Source: Cetobacterium ceti (GTDB taxonomy: Bacteria > Fusobacteriota > Fusobacteriia > Fusobacteriales > Fusobacteriaceae). Taken from it: 64,000 nt of DNA. Location of the stretch: assembly GCF_900167275.1 (NCBI RefSeq), contig NZ_FUWX01000015.1:1-64000 (forward strand). Reading direction: 5' to 3'. Positions within the stretch are counted from its first letter, which is position 1, and the number at the start of each line of letters is the position of its first letter. Position numbers and translations under genes: made by a program. Shown in pieces: positions 43,360 through 53,183 of this stretch. The notes beneath the pieces are model-generated. The model was not told the DNA's origin, searched no databases, and saw only the letters and a program-made list of their open reading frames with translations.

Positions 43360-44361
43360 TTATGCAATCCCTTTCTTATATTTAAATTGAAACCACTTAT
43401 TTAAATTTGTGATTTGTTCCTCTATTAAATACTCATATTTATTTAATAGGGTTTCTCTATTTTCTAAATTTTCATAGTATATATTCCAAACATCATCTAA
43501 ATTATAAAGGGCTACATTATTAAGTTCACCAATAGAATCCTCAATATCTCTAGGGACAGCTAAATCTAAGAAGAAATATTCTTTATCCCTAGATAGTTTT
43601 GGAATAACTTCCTCTCCCTTTAAAATATAGTGAGGTGCAGAAGTGGCAGAAATGATAATATCGCTTTCTACAGAAGCTTCAACTTTATTATCAAAGGTAA
43701 TAACCTCTGCATGATAAATATCCTTTAGTTCCAAAGCTCTATGGTAACTTCTATTGGTTATGGTGATATTTTCGGCTCCCTCTTTAATCAAAAGATTCAT
43801 AATAGCTTGGGATAAATCTCCTACCCCTAGGAGTAAAATTCTCTTATTTTTTAAATCTGGTGCTTGGTTTTTAATGAACTTAAGAGAGATTGCTTCAAGA
43901 GAAAGAGCATTATGGCAAATTTGACTTTTATTTCTGAACTTTTTCCCCAATTCAATGGCCTTATTAAAAATAACATTTAAATTGCTAGTACTTGTATGTT
44001 CTTCCATAGCTGTATTAATAGCTTTTTTAGTTTGGGCTAAAATTTGATCTTCACCCTTAATAACTGATTCAAATCCGCAGGTAACTTTGAAAAGATAGTT
44101 AACAGCCTCATGACTTGCTTTTAAAAATATCCCCCTATATGGGAATTCCTTTAAAAGATCTTCATAGGAGTAATCTCTGTTTAAGTGTAAATAAAATTCA
44201 ACTCTTAAACATGTTGAAAGATTAACATATCCTAAAATTTTTCCCTCTTCCTTTAATTTCTCCATAATAGAAATAGGTTTGTTTTTTATAAATTCTTCTC
44301 TTTCCTCTAAATCTAGGTCCTTATGGGTTATACCTAGAACCACAAAATTCTTAAAGTACAT
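43360..44361 (-). CDS. hemA: Glutamyl-tRNA reductase (short)
   Basis: Reduces glutamyl-tRNA to glutamate-1-semialdehyde, first step of the C5 route. The nucleophile is Cys51 in LSTCLRVEFY; the usual motif is STCNRTE, so the Asn after the Cys is Leu here. The NADPH domain has RILLLGVGDLSQAIMNLL, and ITNRS follows. At 333 residues it is shorter than the usual 410-450, the loss being in the C-terminal dimerisation region. AGAGGT precedes the ATG. First gene of the operon, downstream of a palindromic operator. Confidence 0.88.
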   Translation of the reverse strand: MYFKNFVVLGITHKDLDLEEREEFIKNKPISIMEKLKEEGKILGYVNLSTCLRVEFYLHLNRDYSYEDLLKEFPYRGIFLKASHEAVNYLFKVTCGFESVIKGEDQILAQTKKAINTAMEEHTSTSNLNVIFNKAIELGKKFRNKSQICHNALSLEAISLKFIKNQAPDLKNKRILLLGVGDLSQAIMNLLIKEGAENITITNRSYHRALELKDIYHAEVITFDNKVEASVESDIIISATSAPHYILKGEEVIPKLSRDKEYFFLDLAVPRDIEDSIGELNNVALYNLDDVWNIYYENLENRETLLNKYEYLIEEQITNLNKWFQFKYKKGIA

Positions 44362-44439
44362 GATTTTACCTCTCTAAAATTATAATAAAGTGCGTTAATA
44401 TAGTAACTCTTTACCTATTATATTACTTTTTTAAATCAA

Positions 44440-44459
44440 AAGTAAAATTTATTTTACTT
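44440..44459. promoter_or_regulatory. Palindromic operator candidate upstream of hemA
   Basis: AAGTAAAAT-TT-ATTTTACTT: two perfect 9-base arms with a 2-base centre. It lies 79 bases upstream of the hemA ATG; on the minus strand a TATAAT with a TTTACT -35 starts in its right-hand half (spacer 18), so a bound protein would cover the promoter. The regulator is unknown. Confidence 0.6.
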
Positions 44460-44502
44460 ATAATAACCTAGGGGAATTATACCATAGATTATAGGTAATT
44501 AT

Positions 44503-44531
44503 TTGAATTTATCTGTTTTTATAGGTATAAT
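44503..44531 (+). promoter_or_regulatory. Promoter of the pseudouridine synthase gene
   Basis: TTGAAT (44503-44508), 17 bases, TATAAT (44526-44531), 30 bases before the start codon. Confidence 0.85.
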
Positions 44532-44560
44532 TAATGGGATAAAGAAAAATGAGGTGTCGA

Positions 44561-45433
44561 ATGAAAAAATTTGTAATTGAACCTGAGTATAATAATTATA
44601 CAGTATCCCAGTATTTAAAAGAGGTTAAGGGATATTCTGGAAGGGGAATAAGAAACTTAGAAATATATTTAAATGGAAAAAGAGTAAAACCTGGAAAGAA
44701 AATAAAAAAATTAAATAAACTTTTAGTAAAGGAACAAGTAAAAACAACTGGAATAAGATCTATAAAGATGGATTTAAAAATAGCTTATGAGGATAAAAAT
44801 CTATTGATTTTAGATAAACCACCTTTTATGCTTGTACATCCAACTACTAAAAAGGCTGATTTAACCCTTGCCAATGGTGTAATAAACTATTTCCAAGAGA
44901 CAATGGGTCAAACACTACCTCCAAGATTTTACAATAGACTTGATATGAATACATCGGGATTAGTTGTTGTGACTAAAAATGCCTTTACTCAAGCTTTTCT
45001 ACAGGATAAAGCTAAGGTACATAAGTACTATAAGGCTATAGTTAAGGGAATAGTTGAAAAAGATGAGTTTTTTGTAGAAAGACCTCTTGGAAAAGAGGGT
45101 GACGAACTTAGAAGAAAAGAGATGTCTCCAGAAGAGGGAGGACAAACTGCTAAGACTAAGGTCACTGTTCTTGAGAGATTTCCAGAAGAGGATTTAACCC
45201 TAATAGAGTTAGAACTATTCACAGGAAGAACTCATCAAATAAGAGCTCATATGTCCTTAGAAGGGTTTCCCATATTAGGTGATGATTTATATGGTGGAAG
45301 TGATTCAAGAGCTAATAGGCAATTACTGCACTCTTATAAGTTAATTTTTACGGACATTGAAAATATGGAGGAAAAAACAGTAGAAATAGGTCTTCCAGAG
45401 GATATGGAAAAAATTCTACATATCAAAAAATAA
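44561..45433 (+). CDS. RluA-family pseudouridine synthase
   Basis: Converts uridine to pseudouridine in rRNA or tRNA. The 290 residues have an N-terminal S4-like part (YSGRGIRNLEIYLNGKRVKPG) and a catalytic domain with PFMLVHPT, the RLDMNTSGLVVVTKN motif containing the catalytic aspartate, and ELFTGRTHQIRAHM. The exact target (RluD/RluC type) cannot be read from sequence. Start at MKKF (44561), with GAGGTG 4 bases upstream; an in-frame ATG 12 bases earlier is possible. Confidence 0.92.
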   Translation: MKKFVIEPEYNNYTVSQYLKEVKGYSGRGIRNLEIYLNGKRVKPGKKIKKLNKLLVKEQVKTTGIRSIKMDLKIAYEDKNLLILDKPPFMLVHPTTKKADLTLANGVINYFQETMGQTLPPRFYNRLDMNTSGLVVVTKNAFTQAFLQDKAKVHKYYKAIVKGIVEKDEFFVERPLGKEGDELRRKEMSPEEGGQTAKTKVTVLERFPEEDLTLIELELFTGRTHQIRAHMSLEGFPILGDDLYGGSDSRANRQLLHSYKLIFTDIENMEEKTVEIGLPEDMEKILHIKK

Positions 45434-45463
45434 TCACAAACTAATCAAAAAAAGATTAATTTT

Positions 45464-45508
45464 AAACCTCTTAGAAGGTTTGACAAAAAAACAAACATAA
45501 TATATTAT
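45464..45508 (+). promoter_or_regulatory. gap promoter with adjacent dyad
   Basis: TTGACA (45480-45485), 17 bases, TATTAT (45503-45508). AAACCT (45464-45469) and AGGTTT (45476-45481) form a dyad abutting the -35, which may be an operator or the tail of the upstream gene's terminator. An untranslated leader of about 65 bases follows. Confidence 0.8.
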
Positions 45509-45554
45509 CTAAGTAGTAAAACAAAGCTAACAAAACAAAAAAAATAAAAATTAA

Positions 45555-46589
<1,035 letters not shown>

Positions 46590-46604
46590 TTGAATAAATA
46601 GAAT

Positions 46605-46633
46605 AGCGGAACCTAAGTGTTCCGCTTTTTTTT
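46605..46633 (+). terminator. Terminator after gap
   Basis: AGCGGAAC (46605-46612) pairs with GTTCCGCT (46619-46626) around CTAAGT, followed by eight Ts. Confidence 0.93.
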
Positions 46634-46662
46634 CTGAAAAAATTGGTTAGGGAGGGTTTTTC

Positions 46663-47862
46663 ATGGCAAAGAAAATCGTTACAGATTTAAATGTTAAAGG
46701 TAAAAAAGTATTAATGAGAGTGGATTTTAACGTACCTATGAAGGATGGAAAAATCACTGATGAAAATAGAATAGTTGCAGCATTACCAACTATAAAATAT
46801 GTTTTAGAAAATGGTGGAAAAGCTATTGTTTTCTCACACTTAGGAAAAGTAAAAACTGAGGAAGATTTAGAAAAAAGAAATATTGCTCCTGTTGCAGGAA
46901 GACTTTCTGAATTATTAGGTCAACCAGTTAAATTTATAAATGCAACTAGAGGTGCTCAATTAGAAGAGGCAGTTGCTCAATTAAAAGATGGAGAAATCCT
47001 AATGTTCCAAAATACAAGATTTGAAGATTTAGATGGGAAAAAAGAATCTAAAAATGATCCTGAATTAGGAAAATACTGGGCTTCTTTAGGAGATTTATTT
47101 GTAAATGATGCCTTTGGAACTGCTCACAGAGCCCATGCTTCAAACGTTGGAATAGCTGCTAACATTGGAGAGGGAAATACTGCTGCAGGTTTCTTAATGG
47201 AAAAGGAAATTAAATTCATAGGAGGAGCTGTAGATGCTCCAGAAAGACCATTAGTTGCTATTTTAGGAGGAGCTAAGGTTTCTGATAAAATAGGAGTAAT
47301 TGAAAACCTATTAGTTAAAGCTGATAAAATATTAATCGGTGGAGCTATGATGTTTACATTCTTCAAAGCTTTAGGAAAAAATACTGGAAAATCTCTAGTT
47401 GAAGAGGATAAAGTAGAATTAGCAAAATCATTATTAGAAAAAGCAGAAGGAAAAATAATCTTACCTGTAGATACAGTTGTGGCTAAGGAATTTAATAATG
47501 ATGCACCTCATATGGTTGTATCTGTAGATGAGATTCCAGCTGATGAAATGGGATTAGACGTAGGACCAGCTACTGTAAAATTATTTGCAGATCAATTAGT
47601 TGGAGCAAAAACAGTTGTATGGAATGGACCTATGGGTGTATTTGAAATGCCAAGTTATGCTAAGGGAACAATTGGAGTATGTGAAGCTATAGCTAACCTT
47701 GATGGAGCAACTACAATAATAGGTGGAGGAGACTCAGCAGCAGCAGCAATAAGCTTAGGATTTGCTGATAAATTCTCTCACATCTCTACTGGTGGAGGAG
47801 CTTCTTTAGAATATTTAGAAGGAAAAGTGTTACCTGGTGTAGCATCTATCTCTGAAAAATAA
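46663..47862 (+). CDS. pgk: Phosphoglycerate kinase
   Basis: Makes ATP from 1,3-bisphosphoglycerate. The 399 residues show [57 protein letters not shown] and the nucleotide-binding GGGDSAAA near the C-terminus. GGAGGG lies 10 bases before the ATG. With gap it forms the lower-glycolysis pair, probably partly by read-through. Confidence 0.97.
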   Translation: MAKKIVTDLNVKGKKVLMRVDFNVPMKDGKITDENRIVAALPTIKYVLENGGKAIVFSHLGKVKTEEDLEKRNIAPVAGRLSELLGQPVKFINATRGAQLEEAVAQLKDGEILMFQNTRFEDLDGKKESKNDPELGKYWASLGDLFVNDAFGTAHRAHASNVGIAANIGEGNTAAGFLMEKEIKFIGGAVDAPERPLVAILGGAKVSDKIGVIENLLVKADKILIGGAMMFTFFKALGKNTGKSLVEEDKVELAKSLLEKAEGKIILPVDTVVAKEFNNDAPHMVVSVDEIPADEMGLDVGPATVKLFADQLVGAKTVVWNGPMGVFEMPSYAKGTIGVCEAIANLDGATTIIGGGDSAAAAISLGFADKFSHISTGGGASLEYLEGKVLPGVASISEK

Positions 47863-47883
47863 TCTGGAATAAAGTATAATATG

Positions 47884-47909
47884 AGAAGGGCTAATGCCCT
47901 TCTTTTTTT
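47884..47909 (+). terminator. Terminator after pgk
   Basis: AGAAGGGC (47884-47891) pairs with GCCCTTCT (47896-47903) around TAAT, followed by Ts. Confidence 0.92.
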
Positions 47910-47935
47910 AGTTGCTTAGGAGAGGATGAACAGAA

Positions 47936-49096
47936 ATGAAGGAAAAATTATTACCAATTTTAGTTGTTATTTCCATAGTGTTAATGGCTTGGTTAAGCCC
48001 TAAGTACACTATGGGATTCAAAGGTGGAAAAATTTTCAGACAGGAATTTGTAACAGGGAGAGTTATAAAGGTCTTAAATGAAAATCTTATGAAGGACCCT
48101 GTTATGGAGGGAAAATTTCGAGGAAATCAAACTTTAGAAGTAGAACTTTTAGATGGATCTATGAAGGGAAAAATTGTGTCAGTTTACAATAGTTTAAGTA
48201 ATCTTCATAACACTTATGGAAAACCAGGATTAAAAGCTATTTTCACAGTTAGAGAAAATAATGGGAAAAAAATAGTTTGGTTATACAATGAAAAAAGAGA
48301 TACATATATTTATATACTTAGTTCTATTTTTTTACTAATAGTTTGTATTTTGGGAAAATTAAAAGGAATTAAGTCAATTTTATCTTTGATTTTTACGGGA
48401 GCTGTGATAATATATATAATGATACCACTGATGTTTTCAGGAGTAAATCCAATACCTATCGCCATAGGTTTAGCATCAATAATTACCCTGGTAAGTTTCT
48501 TATTAATTGGGGGATTTGAGCGAAAAACTTATAGTGCAATTATTGGAGCTATTTTTGGAATAACCTTAGCTGGAACCATTTCATATTTATCTGGAATTAT
48601 TATGAATCTTTCAGGAATAAATATGGAAGGGGGAGAACAATTGCTATATATAGCAAAAAACCATAGTTTACAAGTACAAGGATTATTATTTGTAGCTATA
48701 TTAATAGGTTCCTTAGGAGCTGTAATGGATGTGGCAATGTCTATTGCATCCTCTGTAAATGAACTTCATCAAACAAATCCCACAATGGGAGGAAAGAAGT
48801 TATTCATCTCTGCTATGAATATAGGAAAAGATATAATGGGAACCATGGTTAATACATTAATTTTGGCTTTTGCTGGGGGAGCATTACCAACTATGATGAT
48901 GATATGGGGATACAATATGGAGTATTCACAATTTATAAATATTCCAACCATAGTTATAGAAATAGTTAATGCCCTTGCAGGAAGTATAGGGATAATAGCA
49001 GCTGTTCCATTTACAGGGGCTATATCAATTTTGCTTATTAATAGAGAAAAAGGGAGAAAATTTGAAAATGAAAAAGGGAAAATTTTTACTAAGTAG
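47936..49096 (+). CDS. YibE/F-family membrane protein
   Basis: A 386-residue inner-membrane protein of the YibE/F family, whose function is unsettled. One helix (about 5-22) precedes an extracytoplasmic region (about 35-120, with VTGRVIKVLNE), then seven or so helices with the family signatures SLQVQGLLFVAILIGSLGAVMDVAMSI (in parts) and GKDIMGTMVNTLILAFAGGALP. GGAG precedes the ATG. Its 3' end overlaps the start of the next gene, so it is coupled to the nucleotidase lipoproteins. Confidence 0.82.
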   Translation: MKEKLLPILVVISIVLMAWLSPKYTMGFKGGKIFRQEFVTGRVIKVLNENLMKDPVMEGKFRGNQTLEVELLDGSMKGKIVSVYNSLSNLHNTYGKPGLKAIFTVRENNGKKIVWLYNEKRDTYIYILSSIFLLIVCILGKLKGIKSILSLIFTGAVIIYIMIPLMFSGVNPIPIAIGLASIITLVSFLLIGGFERKTYSAIIGAIFGITLAGTISYLSGIIMNLSGINMEGGEQLLYIAKNHSLQVQGLLFVAILIGSLGAVMDVAMSIASSVNELHQTNPTMGGKKLFISAMNIGKDIMGTMVNTLILAFAGGALPTMMMIWGYNMEYSQFINIPTIVIEIVNALAGSIGIIAAVPFTGAISILLINREKGRKFENEKGKIFTK

Positions 49097-50957
49097 TTTA
49101 TTATTAGCTATGTTATTAGTAGGATGTGGAGAAAGTAAAAGTGCAAAGGAAGAAAAAAAACCAGAAGTAAAACAAGAGCAGGTAGTGGTAAAAGAATATA
49201 AGGATGAACCTATAAAATTAGTTCATAAGGTAATAAAAAAGGGAGAACCAGGTAAGGATGAAGTAACTCTTACTTTTGCAGCAACTTCAGATATGCATGG
49301 AAGAATTTATCCATATGAATATGCAATTGATGCTGAGGATAAAGATGCTGGATTTGCTAAAACAAATACAGTTGTAAAAAGTTTAAGAGAACAAAATCCA
49401 AACTTAGTTTTAATAGATATAGGAGATACTGTTCAAGATAACAGTGCAGAATTATTCAATCATTTAGATACTCACCCAATGGTAGAAGCTATGAATGATA
49501 TGAATTATGATGTATGGGTTTTAGGAAACCACGAGTTTAACTTTGAAAAGGATTTTATTAAAAGAAATATAAAAAACTTTAAAGGTTCAGTTGTAAATGC
49601 AAATATTAAAAATGAAGAGGATAATTCAAACTTTGTATTACCTTATCAATTATTTGATATTGAGGGAGTAAAAGTTGCTGTTATAGGAATTATACCTCCC
49701 CATGTACCAATGTGGGAAGCTTCAGCTCCAGAGCACTTTAAAGGTTTAAAATTTGAAGATCCAGCTCCAGCTGTGGAAAGAACAATAAAGGATTTAGAGG
49801 GGCAATATGATGTTTTAGTTGGTGCTGTTCACCTAGGAAGAAAGGATGAATATGGAGCTACAGGAGCCTTTGATTTAGCAGAAAAATTCCCACAGTTTTC
49901 ACTTATACTAGCAGGACATGAGCATGCTAAATATGTGACAGAGGTAAATGATACCTTAGTATTAGAGCCTGGTGCTTATGGTTGGGGAGTTGCAACTGGA
50001 GATGTTAAAGTTAAAAAAGAGGATGGAAAATGGATTGTTAAAGATGTAACTGCTAAAAATGTTGAAACTAAAGATGTTGAAGCAGATAAAGATATTCTTA
50101 ATAAATTTAAAGATGTCCATGATAAATCTAGGGAGAATGCAAATATAGTAATAGGAGATGTTACAGAGACATTTATTCCAAAGGTAGATTATATTACTGG
50201 AGAAGAGAAAGTTACAACTATGCCAACTTCTCAAATTGAAGATACAGCCATAGTTCAACTTATAAATGATGTGCAAAAACACTATGCTAAGGCAGATATA
50301 TCCACAGCGGCTATATTTACCCCTGAATCAAACTTAAAAGCTGGTCAATTTAAGAAAAAAGATGTGGCATTTATCTATAAGTATACAAATACTTTAATGG
50401 GTGTAAATATCACAGGGGAAAACTTACTTAAATTTATGGAATGGTCAGCTAATTATTACAATACAGTAAAACCTGGAGATGTTACTATTTCCTTTAATGA
50501 AAAAGTTAGAGGATATAATTATGATATGTTTGATGGAGTTAATTATGATATTAACTTAACAAAGGAACCAGGACATAGAATTGAAAATGTAACAATAGAT
50601 GGAAAACCATTAGATCCAAATAAAGTATATAAATTAGCAGTTAATAACTATAGATTTGGAACTTTACAAAACCTAGGTTTAATCAAACCAGAAGATAAAT
50701 ATTATGATTCATATGAAGCATTACAAGATAATGGAAGAGTTAGAGATTTAATCATTGATTATGTACAAAATACTTTAAATGGAAAATTAACTCCGAAAAC
50801 TGATAACAACTGGAAAATAGTTGGATTAGATACAGAGATTCCAGGAAGAGAAGCAATTTTAGAAATGATTAAAAAGGGAGAAATAACTATTCCAAAATCA
50901 GCATCTGGAAGAACTTTAAATGTTAAATCTATCAATGTAAATGACATAAAAAAATAA
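49068..50957 (+). CDS. CpdB/YfkN-like cyclic-nucleotide phosphodiesterase / 5'-nucleotidase lipoprotein
   Basis: A 629-residue surface or periplasmic lipoprotein that probably hydrolyses extracellular 2',3'-cyclic nucleotides and nucleotides. Signal peptide with lipobox LLVGC (Cys20). Metallophosphatase domain: ATSDMHGRIYPYEY, IDIGDTVQDN, GNHEFNFEKDF, AGHEHAKYVTEV. C-terminal nucleotidase domain with ADISTAAIFTPESN and YDMFDGVNYDINLTKEPG, a CpdB-like pattern. Start chosen as the ATG at 49068; a TTG 6 bases earlier is nearer the GGGAG site. It overlaps the YibE/F gene by 29 bases. Confidence 0.88.
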   Translation: MKKGKFLLSSLLLAMLLVGCGESKSAKEEKKPEVKQEQVVVKEYKDEPIKLVHKVIKKGEPGKDEVTLTFAATSDMHGRIYPYEYAIDAEDKDAGFAKTNTVVKSLREQNPNLVLIDIGDTVQDNSAELFNHLDTHPMVEAMNDMNYDVWVLGNHEFNFEKDFIKRNIKNFKGSVVNANIKNEEDNSNFVLPYQLFDIEGVKVAVIGIIPPHVPMWEASAPEHFKGLKFEDPAPAVERTIKDLEGQYDVLVGAVHLGRKDEYGATGAFDLAEKFPQFSLILAGHEHAKYVTEVNDTLVLEPGAYGWGVATGDVKVKKEDGKWIVKDVTAKNVETKDVEADKDILNKFKDVHDKSRENANIVIGDVTETFIPKVDYITGEEKVTTMPTSQIEDTAIVQLINDVQKHYAKADISTAAIFTPESNLKAGQFKKKDVAFIYKYTNTLMGVNITGENLLKFMEWSANYYNTVKPGDVTISFNEKVRGYNYDMFDGVNYDINLTKEPGHRIENVTIDGKPLDPNKVYKLAVNNYRFGTLQNLGLIKPEDKYYDSYEALQDNGRVRDLIIDYVQNTLNGKLTPKTDNNWKIVGLDTEIPGREAILEMIKKGEITIPKSASGRTLNVKSINVNDIKK

Positions 50958-50974
50958 ATCTATAGGGGGCAAGG

Positions 50975-52777
50975 ATGAATAAAAGTGTAAAAATCTTTGG
51001 AGTATTTGGTTTATTATTAGCAGTTACAGGATGTTCTTCAACAAGAGTATCTAATAAAGAAAAAGATTATGAACTTACAATTGTTCATGTAAATGATGTT
51101 CATGGAAGAGCTAAAGAGGGAAAATATGATGGAGTTGGTTATGGTAGAGTTGCAACTATAGCTAAAAACCTTGAAATGGATAAGAAAAATGGAAAGGTAA
51201 TAATGATGGATGGGGGAGACACAATCCACGGAACAACCTTTGCAACCTTAAATAAAGGTGAATCTATGATAGAGGTTTTAAATGGTGCAGGTCTTGACTA
51301 TATGGCACTTGGAAACCATGATTTTAACTATGGAGAAAAAAGGTTAAAGGAGTTATTACCTAAGGCAGAATTCACAGTATTAGGTTCTAATGTGGTGGAT
51401 AAAAATACTGGAAAGGTAATAGGAAAAGAGTATGATATACAGGAGATTGATGGGGTAAAGGTTGGATTCTTTGGACTATCAACACCAGAAACATATTATA
51501 AAACAAACCCTAAAAATATAGAGAATATTAGATTTATAGATCCTATAGTTGCAGCAAAATCCATAGTTAAAAAATTACAAAAAGAAAAGGTAAAATTTAT
51601 AGTTGTGGTGGCTCACTTAGGTGATGATACAAGTACAGAGAAAAAATATCAAAGTATAGGAGTTGCAGAGGCTGTTCCTGAAATTAATATTATTATCGAC
51701 GGACATAGTCATACACCTTTAAGTGAGAAAAAAGTTGTAAATGGAGTTACTATAGTTCAAACTGGAGAATATAGTAAAAATGTTGGAGTTGTAAAAGTTG
51801 ATTTTGATATGTTGAAAAAAGGATCTCTAGCTATAGACTATAGACTTATGAGTAAACAAGAAATTTTAGGGGAAGAAAGTGTAAATAAAGCCACTTTTAA
51901 AAAGAAAGTTAAGGAATTGACTTTAAAGGATTACACAATAAAGCCAGGAGATACTTTATTAAAAGTATCTAGAGAATATTCTGTTTCCCTAGATGAAATC
52001 TTAAAATACAATAAAAATATTAAAAATCCTAATAATATTGAAATAGGAAATGTATATAAAATACCTGTAATGGAAGAGGTTACTAAAACAGTTACAGAGG
52101 GAACAACAGTTAGAAAAAATGGAATTCCTGAAGATCCAAAGGTTAAAGAGATCATTGAAAGAATAGATAAAGACCAAAGAGCTATCACAGAGGTTAAAGT
52201 TGGGAAAAGTGAATTTAAACTAGAGGGTGATAGATCAGTTGTTAGAACTGGAGAAAGTAATTTAGCTCAGCTAATAACAGATGCAATGATTTGGAAAACA
52301 GAGGCAGATATTGCTATAACCAATGGTGGAGGAATAAGAGCTTCTATTAACAAAGGAGACGTAACAGTTGGAGATGTAATATCTGTATTACCTTTTGGAA
52401 ATTATGTTATTACCAAGGAGTTAACAGGACAACAGATTAAAGATGCCTTAGAGCACGGGCTTAGAGCTTATCCTGAATCCTTAGGAGGTCTTTGTCAAAT
52501 TGCTGGATTAGAGGTTAAATTTAATCCTAAAAACACAGAGGGAAAAAAGGTTGTTTCTATTAAAAAAGATGGAAGAGATTTAGATTTAAATAGAACCTAT
52601 TTAGTTGCTACAAATGACTTTATGGCAGCAGGTGGAGATGGATATTCCTCTTTAAAAGATGGAAAAGAAATAGGTCATTTCCCTGGATTAGATGAAGTTT
52701 TAATTGAATATATAAAGGAAAATGGCATTTCTTCCAATAGAAAAGTGGTAGAAAAAAGAATTATACCAGTTAAATAG
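50975..52777 (+). CDS. UshA-type 5'-nucleotidase lipoprotein with internal LysM domain
   Basis: A 600-residue lipoprotein (lipobox AVTGC, Cys20) that should dephosphorylate extracellular nucleotides. Metallophosphatase domain about 33-290 (VHVNDVHGRAKEG, MDGGDTIHGT, GNHDFNYG, VVVAHLGDD, IDGHSHTPL). A LysM domain follows at about 319-364 (YTIKPGDTLLKVSREYSVSLDE, split; IEIGNVYKIP), and then the 5'-nucleotidase C-terminal domain about 385-590 with NGGGIRASI (450-455) and NDFMAAGGDGYS. A peptidoglycan-binding module between the two catalytic domains is uncommon. It lies 17 bases after the paralogue. Confidence 0.88.
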   Translation: MNKSVKIFGVFGLLLAVTGCSSTRVSNKEKDYELTIVHVNDVHGRAKEGKYDGVGYGRVATIAKNLEMDKKNGKVIMMDGGDTIHGTTFATLNKGESMIEVLNGAGLDYMALGNHDFNYGEKRLKELLPKAEFTVLGSNVVDKNTGKVIGKEYDIQEIDGVKVGFFGLSTPETYYKTNPKNIENIRFIDPIVAAKSIVKKLQKEKVKFIVVVAHLGDDTSTEKKYQSIGVAEAVPEINIIIDGHSHTPLSEKKVVNGVTIVQTGEYSKNVGVVKVDFDMLKKGSLAIDYRLMSKQEILGEESVNKATFKKKVKELTLKDYTIKPGDTLLKVSREYSVSLDEILKYNKNIKNPNNIEIGNVYKIPVMEEVTKTVTEGTTVRKNGIPEDPKVKEIIERIDKDQRAITEVKVGKSEFKLEGDRSVVRTGESNLAQLITDAMIWKTEADIAITNGGGIRASINKGDVTVGDVISVLPFGNYVITKELTGQQIKDALEHGLRAYPESLGGLCQIAGLEVKFNPKNTEGKKVVSIKKDGRDLDLNRTYLVATNDFMAAGGDGYSSLKDGKEIGHFPGLDEVLIEYIKENGISSNRKVVEKRIIPVK

Positions 52778-52790
52778 GTAGGGAGAAAAA

Positions 52791-53150
52791 ATGGATAAAA
52801 ATAAATTAAGAGCATATTTACTAGTTGGATTTATAATATTTGGTTTCGGAGGAATCGTTTATGAAAATACAAAACCACCAGTTCCTACATATGAAGGAGT
52901 TGGAGATGGATATAACGGAGATATACTTGTAAAAATCCAAGCTAAGAAAAACAAAAATAATGAATTAAGAATTTTAAATGTAGATGTAAAACATGAGGAT
53001 ACTGAGGCTATAGCTGGTCCTGCAATAGGCGAATTAAAAAATCAAACTCTATTAAAACAGGGAAAAGATATTGAAGGAGTAGCAGGAGCCACTTATACAT
53101 CTGAAGGATATAAAGACGCATTAAATGATGCAATTTCAAAGGTAAAATAA
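52791..53150 (+). CDS. Membrane-anchored FMN-binding domain protein
   Basis: A 119-residue protein with one N-terminal membrane helix (about 7-24) and an FMN_bind domain ending in GVAGATYTSEGYKDAL. The threonine in GATYTS is the expected site of covalent FMN attachment by ApbE. Such small domains serve extracytosolic electron transfer. It follows the nucleotidase by 13 bases, the last gene of this transcript; why it is with nucleotidases is unclear. Confidence 0.85.
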   Translation: MDKNKLRAYLLVGFIIFGFGGIVYENTKPPVPTYEGVGDGYNGDILVKIQAKKNKNNELRILNVDVKHEDTEAIAGPAIGELKNQTLLKQGKDIEGVAGATYTSEGYKDALNDAISKVK

Positions 53151-53182
53151 GAAAAGGAAGAGAATATTCTCTTCCTTTTCTT
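53149..53182. terminator. Bidirectional terminator
   Basis: A perfect 34-base palindrome: AAGAAAAGGAAGAGAAT followed by its reverse complement. It lies between the convergent FMN-binding and OmpA genes, with the plus-strand stop codon overlapping its first bases. Confidence 0.88.
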
Positions 53183-53183
53183 A

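Noticed and set aside
49962-50282. Minus-strand open frame inside the first nucleotidase gene
   Set aside because: Its Phe/Ile/Cys-rich composition comes from reading Lys/Asn-rich codons in reverse; it is a shadow.
52046-52065. Origin element in the second nucleotidase gene (ATGTATATAAAATACC)
   Set aside because: It matches only about 13 of 20 bases in AT-rich coding DNA, consistent with chance.
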